From Perkinsus olseni (Eukaryota; Perkinsozoa; Perkinsida; Perkinsidae): a stretch of DNA of 64,000 nucleotides. The notes beneath the pieces are model-generated. The model searched no databases. It was not told the origin of the DNA and saw nothing but the letters and a program-made list of their open reading frames with translations. The translations under genes were made by a program, and so were the position numbers. This document shows, piece after piece, positions 1-20,198 of the stretch. Location of the stretch: assembly GCA_013115135.1 (NCBI GenBank), contig JABANP010000003.1:124001-188000 (forward strand), in the 5' to 3' direction. Positions within the stretch are counted from its first letter, which is position 1; every line of letters begins with the position of its first letter.

Positions 1-232
1 TTCCGACAGTCGAAACATATGCCCCAGTGCATCACCTCCCCGTGCAATTCCTTTGTCCATTTCTCCATGGATTGCAGCCACGTAGCCTCACTGATCTGCA
101 GGTCCCTGAAAACCACTGAGGTCCCGGGTTCGAAACCTGGGACGGACATCCCATCTTACCTCCGCAAGACCTGTTGCCACTGCTCCGAATCAACATCCTC
201 TACCGCTAATGCCAACTCCATCAGGGCCATCC

Positions 233-7214
<6,982 letters not shown>

Positions 7215-7602
7215 GTCGACAACTAACGGCCCGAACGGAGGAAAACTACTGCGGAAGGCTGTGAACTGTGAACCCACTCCCGGGTGCGGCTCTTCACGTC
7301 CTCGATGTTGATCGAGGATCGATCTGACACTGCCATCATGGCCCCCTGACGACTGTGTGTAACGCAAAGAGTGGGACGACGGAGACTTAGCGCTGCTTCG
7401 GACTCCTTCTCACGGTATGCGGATTCAATCGGTGACAGCAGCAGCAGGATAGATCTCTGTACCTATTATCACAGCAAGTTTGACGGTCCATGCCCCTGCA
7501 CATTTATGGAGGACGCTCAAGTAATTCAACCAATCACCGCTAAACATTCATCTTGCTCTCTTACAATTTCTCAACTCAACCGCGTGGGCTTCATCAAGGG
7601 AA

Positions 7603-7642
7603 GAAGAATCTCTCCTAGGAACGAAGAATCTCTCCTAGGAAC
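7603..7642. repeat. 20-bp tandem duplication
   Basis: GAAGAATCTCTCCTAGGAAC occurs twice head to tail with no mismatch (7603-7622 and 7623-7642). It lies between the ABCC gene start and the next possible gene. No function is evident. Confidence 0.9.
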
Positions 7643-7921
7643 GAACTCGCTCGTGTGTATTCAACAGCCCGGTGGTCGCGGCTCGGGGGGTTAGTGGCTG
7701 GCAATGGTCGTTCTGGAACTGGGGAAGGGATGGCCGAAATACATATCCTGCCAACGTACGTGGAATGGATCACGGCGCACGCGCCCCCTGCACTCTCTAT
7801 GACTGATAGGCTTTGTAAATTACGAATAGCAGCTCGATGACACGTCGTTTACTATCTCGATATTGCACGTGGTTGCCGCTGCCGTCGCTGAGGTATCCCC
7901 AGGAATCCCACATGCTGGCAG

Positions 7922-8256
7922 ATGAATGTTCTGTCTATTGCATCCCGTACTATCGTGCCCTTGTCATATCGCTCGGTCGCTCACTACTCTCTGGCGACTG
8001 CTGTGGAGCCTACGTGCAATCCCTCAGAATCTGGCTGTTGCAAGCCTGTGGAGCTGGAATACAGCTCCACGCAGAACGTCGTGCTGCCAGTGACTTCTAC
8101 TCAGTCGGTTGACTCTGTGTCAGTTTTCGTTGCTCCTCCGTTCCGATGGAATACGAAGTTTACTTCGGATGCAACCTAGTCGGCACCATTGCCGTTGTGC
8201 TGATATTCTTCTACACCTACTGTAACGCCAAACCCATAGGGGACAAGCTGGAGTGA
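7922..8256 (+). CDS. Possible small single-pass membrane protein (3' exons)
   Basis: The last 100 nt read as a coherent C-terminus: a hydrophobic helix (VGTIAVVLIFFYTYC) followed by a short polar tail and TGA at 8254-8256. Just upstream another frame gives a Cys-containing, Thr/Ser-rich stretch (EPTCNPSESGCCKP), and the two can be joined across an acceptor-like CAG near 8123. The start is not established; the ATG at 7922 is only a candidate. The arrangement would suit a type I surface protein with an outside Cys-rich part. I do not recognise the family. Confidence 0.35.
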
Positions 8257-9007
8257 CTCTGAGTGTATAGCCGAACAAGGTAGGCTGCGCACTGGGCGCT
8301 TCGTTTTTCGTTTTTCACGCGAAGACGACGGTCGTCGGAAGAATTTTCCGAAATAGAGTTTGCCACCAGGACTGTGAGTTGATGTAGTATGTGTCAGATT
8401 GGAGTAACACTGCTGTGAGAATGTGGACGGTTGCGGTGCTCGAGCAGCTGCAGCGACAGCAGCAGTGTCATACTTTGTTTTTCAACGAGAGACGTCGTGG
8501 TGGTAGTGCGTTCAGTTGGGAGGGAAGCTTAGACTGATGCACGACGTGTGCAGAGTCATTGACAATGACAGAGTAGATGACAATCAGGGAGAAAGGTAGC
8601 CCAAACCGCGTGCAATTTGCGGTTAAATCTCAAGGACATCTAAAGTGACAGCCTGTAATCGGTAGGAGCGGGCACAAGTTCGGAATCGAGTGTGCTAATA
8701 TGTGGGCATCAGTTTCTACATCTTTCTTGCTCGTGCTCGTTTCTCGGTCTCAGCTCTTTCCTTGTCCTGAACGCTGTATGATGGTGAAGTATCGTTGGTC
8801 TTGAGCCAAGACTCTTGACGTTAATGTTTTGTCTAATTTTCCGTGTCTGCGCAGAACACCTTGGGCGACATCAAAGCGGTGCAGGTCCCGCCGTTGGGGT
8901 TCCCACCCTGGCTTGGAGGATGAGACCAAGGACTTCGTAGTTAATCGACGTGATATCATTAAGATCGAAGCGTATCGAAAAGGGAGAACGGGAAGCGTTT
9001 GAAAATC
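8257..9007. other. Intergenic, no gene seen; spliced-leader-like 12-mer
   Basis: No reading frame here looks coding on either strand. At 8800-8811 the minus strand reads TCTTGGCTCAAG, identical to the last 12 nt of the spliced leader that I recall for Perkinsus. It is followed by ACC and not by a GT donor, so it is not an SL RNA gene; it could be a relic from a reinserted trans-spliced mRNA, or chance. Confidence 0.4.
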
Positions 9008-9079
9008 TGGACGTACCGGGATTTGAACCCGGGGCCTTCTGCATGCGAAGCAGACGTGATACCACTACACCATACGCCC
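9008..9079 (-). tRNA. tRNA-Ala (anticodon CGC)
   Basis: Read on the minus strand, a full cloverleaf folds: acceptor GGGCGTA pairs with TACGTCC (one G-T pair), D arm GTGTAGTGGTATCAC, anticodon arm TCTGC-TTCGCAT-GCAGA with anticodon CGC, and T arm CCGGG-TTCAAAT-CCCGG. The discriminator base is A at 9008. No intron is present and CCA is not encoded, as expected for a eukaryotic nuclear tRNA. GTGTAGTGG and GGTTCAAATCC fit the internal A and B boxes of the pol III promoter. Confidence 0.95.
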
Positions 9080-9602
9080 TGATGTTTGAGCGGCATGGAA
9101 CGGGGAGTATATAGTTGATGTGAGTAAGGTACCTGCAAACGCGCCGCCTAGAGCTCTCAGAGCAGGGAGTTTGAATAATGGTGCATCAACGCATTCCCCC
9201 ACTTCCCCGTGGAGATCGATCCCCGGATGCTTTCACTAGGGATGACAGTGCTTCCGATCTATTCGTCAGTCTGGTCGTCGGATCTACCACCCTGGAGCCC
9301 ATCCCTATGAAATCCTACCAGTTCCGGGTACCAGGAGATCCCGGAGATGTTGAGGCAAGAGAAATGATACGGTGCGGCCGGCATGACTATGCCTGACAGG
9401 CTAAGATACGAAAACCCAACCGTTGTGATGACGACCAGTTGACATTAGTCCCAGTATCGACGGAGCTTCCTATTGTATCTTCACGCACGCCCTCAGGGCT
9501 AGAGGATGATCACCATGAACTGTTACAGGATCGCCTACACTTACCTCGGAAGAAACTGGTGAGTACGCTGGATGTGGGCACTCTCGTGCGTGCGCGTGCT
9601 AC

Positions 9603-10977
9603 ATGATTCATGCTAGGTACCGCACCCCCCGCCAAGGAATCTCTACCGCATTTCTCGGGGCCATGGACAACAGAAAGTCCCAACAACTGACCAGGAGTAC
9701 CCCTCCTGTGACTGATGAGAGCTTTTGGCTGAAACGAGCAGCAGAGATCGTGCAACACACAAGCTACAGCGATTACGTCGCGCGGTCAAGCTTGGCAGAG
9801 ATCGCGATGAGTGGAGCCCCCAATGAGTCCCATCTTGCTCGCAAAGAGTCACCAGAGGTTGCGACGGAAGGTCCGATTGGTCTGGAGTGTCCCAAGGCGC
9901 TACTGTCACCCAAGGACGGCGAGGCGTCAAGACGTGCTAAGCACTCCATATGCGATGATTCTGCCAGCAGCGGACACGAGCACCCCCTTAGTTCAATCCC
10001 TGGGGCACTTCACGTCTACGACGAAGAGGGGGAGCTCTTGTTTCCCAAGGTGAGACTGCACCGTTTTCGCCGCGAGTTGCGCCTTCGAGTTGCGATCGGA
10101 AAGGTGGTGGACGATGATCAGGCGATCCCCTCCGGGCCCGATCAGCCTGTTTATCTACGATCGGCTCTCAACCGACTATTGCGGATGAGCATCCCTGATC
10201 ATCTACTCACGGATGATGAACTGCGAGTTGTGTGCATGATGGACGAGCAGTCCGCAGTGGATCGCCATGGCTTGACTCGGACCACGTCCGCGTACACCGC
10301 CACAGAAGTGCACCATGCTGCAACAAGCCGTTTTGCCTCAGGCCATCGCCGCGAAACGATCCACGTATTGAGCCGACGAGTAACGGGCCGAGACCGGACG
10401 TGATCGAGCCTCAGGACCGAGGCATTGGGGAGATCGCCAGAGGGAGCCGCGCATTCGAGGCTATTGATACCTGCTGGGCCGAGTTCATTCGTGAGTATCA
10501 GTCACAGTGTGAAACACAAAGCTCGTTCGAAGCACGCCAATTGATGGCGTCCAACCTTGAATTCATAACCGAGCTCCGATCAAGAGTTCGCGAGTCCTGG
10601 GCGATGGTCGCCGAGGTAATAGTTATGCTAGCCCTGCGGCGTCCTTTGATGATTCCCCAACAGGCGTCGCTGCCAATCGACAGTACATCAGGAGGGGTTG
10701 GTCCGTGATCATTTCACACTCGTTGTCTTGAGCAGCATGCGCTTGCGTTGTGCGGTGAGTGACGGACCGAGAACGGCAGCTTGCCTGGGACTTGATACAA
10801 CCCGCGGCTTTCAAGACCCATCCAGACCTCAGGAGAGCATTCCCTCGAACCGAGCCGCGGCTGCGAGCGCACCGTATGGGGAAATCATACGTCGAAAGCT
10901 ATGTCGCTCTGATGAGACCACGTACTGTTAACCGAAGTAAATCTCAGCGTTTCAATGAGCACCTCGAGTTTCGATGA
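9603..10977 (+). CDS. Unrecognised protein, probably multi-exon
   Basis: A 266-codon open frame from the ATG at 9603 (a second ATG at 9663, MDNRKSQQLTR) gives a mixed charged protein. Coding character then moves to another frame near 10340-10390, continuing as DVIEPQDRGIGEIARGSRAF and a Trp-containing helical stretch (AMVAE) up to a good donor, GAG|GTAATA, near 10616. A last part reads RERQLAWDLIQPAAFKTH and ends with TGA at 10977. The frame change near 10.35 kb has no fitting intron and looks like a single-base break. No known domain, signal peptide or membrane helix is seen. It may be lineage-specific. Confidence 0.5.
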
Positions 10978-11257
10978 TCTCTATTTGCTAGCCGCGTCAT
11001 TTCAAACCACTACGTCCACTACCGCCGCCGCAGAGGTCTAGCGTGCAGCGAGCCCGAGGCGGCGTAGTTCGATCCGCGTCCCCCAGTACCATGCAATCCT
11101 CAACACAAGTCAGCCTTGAAGAAGGAAGGGCGTTAGATAGTAGTAGAGGATCGATGGTACACAATGAGAAGCAGGTCTACTTAACAGCATACTCCTTCAA
11201 TGCTTCTCTCGAGACCCAAAAATCGCCGCTGCCTTCACTACCAGGGCTGCAGCGACA

Positions 11258-13125
<1,868 letters not shown>

Positions 13126-16100
13126 TCGAGATAGCTGCTCTATTCCGTAGTACCTTCAGAGAAGACGAGACCGTTGAGGTGTTGAAGTCCATCTCGGCCC
13201 ACGCGCCTCTCCCTGATCATCATCTTTCCGAGGAGATCTACGCCGAAGGCACTCGCATCAATGGTCTTTACGACGAGGCAAGGCAGCTGGAAGATGCGGC
13301 TGCCAAGCGGACACGATTATTCACCGAAAAACTATCGCGCTTAGAGGAAGAACTCCGTCGAACTATTCTAGAAGCCACTGAAAACTCAAACATGTACGAA
13401 GCGCGTATCCGAACTCTCGAAGAGGAAGTCAGTCGTCTGAAAGCGTTGTTGATGGCCAGCGAGAGGCAATCGTCTGAGTTGGCTGGAGAGAATGCTCAAC
13501 TAAAAGAGGAAGTCACGGAGCGCAAGATGGAGGCAGAGAGCCTTAATGCGAAGACTCATGAACATAAGGCTCAAATTGAATCCATAGTAGGTTGGGGGAA
13601 TGCCAGCGGAAATCGTCGGAACTTTTCCTTTCACATTGTTCGACATGAGGATACCCTGAGTGGAACATGTCTCATGACCAGCTTGAGCTCAGTTTGAGGC
13701 TTTTCCTGACCTGTGGTGATAGGCTATCGCTGATAGTGTGACCGTCACCATGATGATGCCGGTTACTTTCAGACTAAACTGTTAGAGCACGATAAGGCTA
13801 GATGCAAGGACCTAGAGATGCAAATCACCAACCTTGAAGAACTCAGAGCTGAGGAGCGCTCTCGGGACATCGCTCGCATCCGAGAGCTCGAACGGGCCGT
13901 CGAAGCTGCCCGTCGGAAGGCTGAAGAGCTTACCGAAAGGCTGAATGAACCGCGGTATACTGAGGGACCGAATGTTGGGACCCAGGCAGACCTTCCTGAC
14001 CCGCACATGGTGAACGAGTGCGAACGGCTGAAAAATTTGCTGAAGAGGGTGTCTGAGGGCGGCTACGTCGATGGCTTCCTCAGTGGCGTCTCCGGTAATC
14101 GCTCGGGGGTCTGTGAAGTCCGGCTGCCCACGGACTGGAGTAGCCGACCCTATGCTGTTGAAGTGGAGGTCTCCATCGACCATACTCAATGGTCAGCTGC
14201 GGGGATGCTGCAGCTGGGAGATGGCTCTGTGAAGGGATGCTCCCCTACTGATGGTGACGTGCCGCTAGACCTTCTCATGATTGCGGACCGCACCGGAGAG
14301 GAGGTCGCCGGTCACTTCATCATGAGCCTCTCGGACCGCGGTCTCTTCACGATCCGCCTGCAGAAGAACCACCATGAATGGCACCTGAGGGTGCGGCTGC
14401 GCTACGGTTCCCGAGTACCGCAGTTAGAGCGCCTCCTGAAGGCAGCGGGAAAGGACAATTCCAAATTGCAGGCTGATGCGGCAACTCGGAGGGACCTGGA
14501 AAGGGCCTTGGAGAGCGCTCGAGCTGAGTGCGGCGTTCTGGCCGGGGAGAGAGACGCCTCGAGGGAGGAGCTGCGTAAAGCAAAGGCAGCCTTAGCGGCG
14601 GAGCGTGATGCTAACAAGCGTCTTGAACAGGGCGGAGCGGAGCTCGTAGGGACATTTTCTCTGCACTACAGGTGAGCTGTGCTGCATGTCAGGAAGCTAC
14701 GGCCAAATCCAAGGTTGAAGCGGAGCGAAGGAGGGGAGACACCCTGCTGAGAGAGATCGATGATCTAAAACGGAAACAGCAGGTGGCAATGAAACTTACA
14801 CGGGTTCACCTCGGTGGCGGGAAGATACGCCTCCTCCACCTCAGGGCCCTTATCGGGCAAAATCGGGCTCTTCTGGGAATGATGATGGAAAGTATCATGG
14901 CCGGGGTTTGAAGAGTGTTGGGGCCAGCGACGACGCCGAAGTGAAGCGACTCCGTGAAGAAGTGGAGATGCTGAGGAGATCAGTAACCCTCGGTTTAGCT
15001 CACATGCTCGCGGTTCTTATGCTGTCGTCTCAGAGTAAGAGTCGTCCAGAACATCATCACAAGGCTGAGGTGCTATCCCCTACACGGGAGGGTCCAGCAG
15101 TGGCTTCCCTGCCCCTCGCGGTAAGCCATCATTCTCCGCTATCCCACTCAATATTCCCGAGGCCAAGCAAGAATCTGAGCGCTCTCTGAGCTCATGACGC
15201 ACAAGTGAAGTCTTCGGTGTCCGGGGATAGGGCTACCATTCTTAGCCTTGGATGCTTTCCTCAAAATGATTCTCCTCAGAGGGAGGGCTCCTCGGCACCC
15301 GGTGACTCCACGATCTACGTCTTGCAGTCGGAAATCGACAGACTCCGGGATGAGCTCTATGCTTACGAGAGCGGATGGGTGGGCGAGTACTTTGACGCGG
15401 AGGGTTCTATGCCGCTTTGCCGGTAGGCTCCCGACCTAGCAGCCCTCCTGGCCGACGCACGGCACAGGGCGACCAGGGCTGAAATGGAGGTGGCAGAGTT
15501 GGAGGCAGTCCTGAAGAGCCGCGGCGTAGGGTTGTAGTGCTGTGACCTGCTGGCAGCGCGGTGATGGCCTGTACGACGGAGGTGACGGTGTTATTTAGGT
15601 CTCGGGTTTGACACCGATGCTGGAGGGAGAGAGGAGGGCCGACCTCGCTGAGGCGGAGGTCCGAAGACTCAAGGAAGAGATACGGAGAATTCAAGTGGGC
15701 AGCACTGGACAGAAGCTGACAGGAGTTGCAGTGGCCTCTCAGGAGTACGGTGGAGGCAACTACGCAATGACGCGCCGAGCTGAAGCCGCAGAAGAGGAAC
15801 TGAGACGTTTGAAGAGAGAAATCACGAGATACCAGCGATCTGAGGTAGACGAGGGTCGACCTTGGATACCGGCCGACGCGAAACACCGCTTCAGTCGCCC
15901 GATCTAGCTTCAGCTTTGGAAGCGGAACGCCGTCGTGCTGATAAACTCGAGAGGGAAGTCGCCAGAATGATGGATGAGATTCACAGGCTGCGGGTCGGTC
16001 ATTCGACTGCCTCTCGCCTCGATAGTCACGTGCTGGTTACCGAATGCTACATCTCCTGCCTGTGGTTAGGGCTCCCATAGTGGGAGCGGGAGGAGAGAAC

Positions 16101-17131
16101 CCTCGAGCTGAGTACGCCGAGGCTGAGCTGCGGCAGCTGCGAGAAGACTTTGTGGGAATATCGGACTTGGGCCCTCCGAAGACTGACCCTTCTCAGGCTG
16201 TCCTGATGCATCGGGAGCAGCTTAGTGCAGAGCGGACCGAGGGAGAGATCAGGCGCCTACAAGATGAGCTGGAGGCATTCGAACAAGGCCACGTAACTCA
16301 GTTCTTGCCCGAGTCCGTGCCTCGCGACGCTTAGAGTATCTCGCCTTCAGAAACCTGACCTAGCCCGAATCATTGACCAGGAACGGGAGAGAGCCGCCCG
16401 TGCCGAGGCCGAGGTGCGACGCCTTCGAGAGGAACTCAAGAGGGTGAGGGACCTCAGAACGCCTCCGCTCATCTTTTCATCATCCCTCATCTTTTCTCAG
16501 CATGAAGTAAACCGCGCGAGCGCTGAGATCGGGCACGGCACTTCACGCTCGGAGGTGAGCGTATCCGAGCAGGCTGACGCAGAGGTACGACGCTTATACG
16601 ACGAACTCCAGGCAATCGCTAGATCGGCTTCGAGTCGTCTGGAGAATCATTGTAGTCATTTCAGTATCTCGATATAACCCCGGCACTCGATGCCGAACGA
16701 CGGCGTGCCGAGAGAGCGGAAGCTGAAGTACTGCAGCTCATTGAGGACCTCAGGGCGGTCCAAGTACACTCGACCTCTCGACAGCTCTTGACGTGCATGC
16801 CTCTGCTTTCCACAGTCTGACGGATCATGCCCCTTGGGCCCGATTCTGGACGACGAGCGGCACCGAGCTGAGTGCGCCGAGATGGAAGTTTGCCGCCTCC
16901 AGCGAGAACTCTGTGAACTTCGGGTGAGCCGAGGAATTCGGCTTGCCTCGGCGCTCGACCGATTCGGTTCCAACCCCTTCTTTCCCCTCAGAACCTCAAT
17001 CTGAGCTCCGGCCAACCGGAGGGCTTCGACATGGTTCTTCATCTACAGCAGCATATCCAAGTCTTGCGGAACGACCTCGACAAAGCTCTCCGAGATCGCT
17101 ACGAGGCCTCCAGAAGCCTTCCTGTCTAGCT
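13126..17131 (+). CDS. Long coiled-coil protein, many short introns (N-terminal part)
   Basis: Exons read as heptad-rich, Glu/Arg/Leu-rich coiled coil: 13126-13586 (LEEELRRTILEAT; TLEEEVSRLKALLM), 13773-14645, 14672 onward (REIDDLKRKQQ), about 15290-15370 (SEIDRLRDELYAYESGW), 15430-15540, 15600-15850, 15900-16010, 16090-16300, 16380-16640 and 17030-17131. GT-AG introns of about 26-190 nt lie between them. A globular beta-rich domain of some 110 residues (about 14060-14400, SGVSGNRSGVCEVRLP to HEWHLRVRLRYG) interrupts the coil. The repeated phrase A-E-V-R-R-L-(K/R/Y)-(E/D)-E-(L/I) shows internal amplification. A structural role (cytoskeleton, basal body or pellicle) is a guess from composition. 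It probably continues into the next entry; the first exon is upstream and not fixed. Confidence 0.7.
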
Positions 17132-17281
17132 ACGCCTCAAACGCCCGTTGTTCATGCACCCGATGTGTTACTGTTTATCCTGCTGTCCTCATCCTCCGTT
17201 CTCTTGTGTACCCAGTTCGTCAATTGACAAGAGAGTCGACTTCTATTGGAAACACAGAGCCACTTTGGTGTCCCCTGAGCA

Positions 17282-20198
17282 GATCTAGAGGATTTACTCC
17301 CGTTCATGCTCGACTCGCGGTTGACCTCAGCCCACAGCTTCCTCAACAAGCGAGTGAATTTCTCGGACAATAAGGAGAACTCGAGGGACAGGAACACTGC
17401 GCGTGAGGCAAATGGCATTCGCCACTCGAGCTAGCCACGATTGCTTAGTCAGTCGTCTCGGCCGGGAGAGAGAACTCTCCCCGAGATTTTTCCTGCGATT
17501 CAGGGGCGTTGTTGAAGTCCTGGGTGCATGTAGAGGATGAGTCAGCAAAGTTGGAGATTGGACGGCCACCGAAGAGCAGCCGATGGCCCACTGACTCCGG
17601 AGCCTCGCTCGATGATCGAGCATGGAGACCTGAGAGGACACCACAGCACGACCGACCTTCGCGCATCATAAAACGGCATGGTATAGCCAAGTTGAGTGAG
17701 CTATGTGTGGCCAGAGGCACCGACGACCGAGACGCAGCCCTGGCAGTTCGTGTATGACAACAGGGGGCTTCCGTACAGATTAGCGCCTAAGAGCCGCTTC
17801 TAGGTTCTACAACGCCTCTCGAATCCAACAGCACAACCAATGGGAAAATCGTCGACCAAGATTCATAGCCAAGGCCCGCGGGCAGTCGCGCTCTTCGACG
17901 ACACTGTAACACGACTGCCCCACAAATGAGCGGCGCAGCCTCCTTGTAGGTGTACTCGATGGAGGCTAGGAGACGGGATAGGGAAGTGAAGCGGCGTGCA
18001 TCCGTCAACGCCCGGCAGTCGACCCAGGGGCCGCTACAGGCTATGGCACCTCCAGAGCTCGCCAGTGAAATCAGTGCCAGTCAGGACACAACCTTAGACG
18101 ACCGGAGAATATTGGAAATCGCCAGAGCACAAGTCAGGAGGGAACTGGAGGAGCTGCGTGGCCGCCGAGAGGCCGAAGCAAAGGCAATGACCCCTTCATT
18201 CACGAGGGGCGGCCGCCAAACTCTTGGGAGAACCACCAAACACCGAGTCGAGGTTAGGGCCGAATGCCGGCGTCGGATGAGAAGCCCGACTGCTCCTTCA
18301 AATGGTCGGGCATCGTGGATACCCGCTCGCAGAGACCCGGTGAAAGAGCGTGATGAACGGCAGTATGCTAGGTGGCAACGGAACGTGGAGAAGTAAGCGG
18401 GTTCATGCTCTGGTCGCACCTACCACGCCCGCTCAGTCTGGTGTCAACGATCTCCCTATGGGAGCAACGGCAAGGCCGAATTCTGGTGCGGAAGGGTTTC
18501 AAAGAGCTCCTGAGAGCTACTGTAAATTGGAAACTTCTCACTGCGAAAGTGAGCCGCTCCAAAGCATCTGAGTCGAGTGGACGTCCCCGCTGTAGACACG
18601 GGGAATGCAAAGCCGGCTGGTGAAGAGCAAAAGGTTTCACGCTTGGTTGAATGAGACGAGGTCGATAATGTGGCACCGTATGGAGATGGGCTGGAGAGGA
18701 GTTGAGAGCCACGGACATGGCACGTTGGCACGCGTTGCAAGTCTTGAGAAGGGTGTGGAGGAGATGGCGCACCGCAGCGGCTCAGAGGTTAGTTGCCTCG
18801 GAAACCATCTGTGCTGGAGCTCTGATTATGATCGCCTCCCCCTCAGGTTACACGAACCCGGTCAACTCCATGCTAGGGTTGCTGCAGCTCTATCACGACG
18901 ACCCGAAGTCCCGCCAAGTCCTCGAGAGCTTGAGGGAGTCGGAGTGCCCAACCGACCAACGAGTGGTTCTACCGAGCACGCTGACTCTGAGGAATTCGAC
19001 TCGAGAAGGAGCTCCTCGGCGGAGGCGGACGTATGACTCTTCAAAAGCATCACGCATCACAAGCTGTTCCTCCGTTCACAGCCGAGACTCTGGTTACCCT
19101 TCGCCCCGTTATTTTTAGAGTCCCCACGGTCCGCAGGAAGGCGACGCCTTTGCGCACACCGCCAGAGGTGCTCCGTATGTACGAACGAGCTCAACACTCG
19201 AGGTGTTCCAAGCTGTCCCGGGAAGAACGGCGAGCAGAGCAACATCGCATGACAATCGCCGACGAGGCCTCCCGAGAGACTAATAAAGAGTGGCGAAGGC
19301 ACGAGCACATGGAGCTCCGCAGACTGAGGCGGCAAGCAATTGGACGGAACCGAGCTGTCATTATGGATAAATTGCGACTTGCTGAGAGTTCGTGGGCCAG
19401 GGCAACGCTGAGGAAGGGACTTGGCGGATTTATTGAGGCTGTTGAGGAGAGGAGATTCCGAGAGCTGAAGGCCGACCGGTGGTACCTTACGGTCATCAGG
19501 CTGAAGAGCATCAAGGCCTTCACAATATGGTCGGAGGATTTCCGGAGGCTCTCGGCTGTGGCCAGCAAATTCCGAGAAGGAAAGTGAGCCCGGTAGGGGC
19601 CATCGGCCCATCCAAAATCTCCTTAGATATCCTGAGACGCTGTCCTGGCTATGCTGAGAGAAGCTGCAGCTGTTGCTAGAGAAGACCGCGTTCGGTGTTA
19701 TACGTTTGCACTCAGACATAGTCGAGGCCTTCGAATAACGAGAGCATGGTTACGAGTGGCCACCGAGGTCTCACAAAGCCAAATGCAGAACGGCAGACGC
19801 TAGGGCTAGCGGCCGCATGTTACGGAAAGTAACAACTCACGCGTGCTCCTGAGGCATATTTTGATGACGCGGGCGTTGGAATCGACCGAGTCAGCTCCAC
19901 TCAAACCCGCTGAGCTCATTTTGAGCGTACTGGTTCTGGTACGGCTCCTGAGGGATGAACCAGCACGGTGGTGATACCACTGCAACATGCTTGCTGATCT
20001 TATCCAAGTTGTCTTTTCCGGCAGGCCTTTGACTCTTGGAATGCCCTCCCGAGCATTGAGTGCTTCGAGCGCGAAGTTGAGGCAAGAAAGAGCGAGTTGT
20101 GGAACAAAGTGCATCGATGGATTGGCCATGACATGTCACCGTCGACCATTTATCATGATGACTCATGGTCTGAGCTTGTTGTGTGTATTCTCCGGTGA
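17282..20198 (+). CDS. Trp-rich helical protein, Sfi1-like repeats; likely C-terminal part of the coiled-coil gene
   Basis: Exons include about 17282-17440 (NKRVNFSDNKENSR), 17509-17754 up to donor GTATGA, 17941-18389 (acceptor TTGTAG; RRRDREVKRRASVNARQ), 18435-18549, 18597 onward, and 19033-19585. The end is 19629-19790, about 19860-19975 and a last exon of about 20023-20198 (FDSWNALPSIECFERE) closed by TGA. Helices spaced by about 30-40 residues carry a hydrophobic-x-x-Phe/Leu-x-x-Trp pattern (RLKSIKAFTIWSEDFRRL; VLRRVWRRWRTAAAQRL; LVKSKRFHAWLNE; LRITRAWLRV). This resembles centrin-binding Sfi1 repeats, so a centrosome or basal-body role is possible but unproven. Introns are mostly 43-50 nt. 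One stretch near 18.7 kb has coding character in two frames and is unresolved. It may be one gene with the preceding entry. Confidence 0.55.

Noticed and set aside
121..148. tRNA T-arm-like sequence (CCGGG-TTCGAAA-CCTGG)
   Set aside because: No matching acceptor stem, D arm or anticodon arm could be placed upstream on either strand, and it lies in the 3' region of the ABCC gene.
13812..14189. 125-codon minus-strand frame
   Set aside because: It is opposite the long coiled-coil exon and has no motif.
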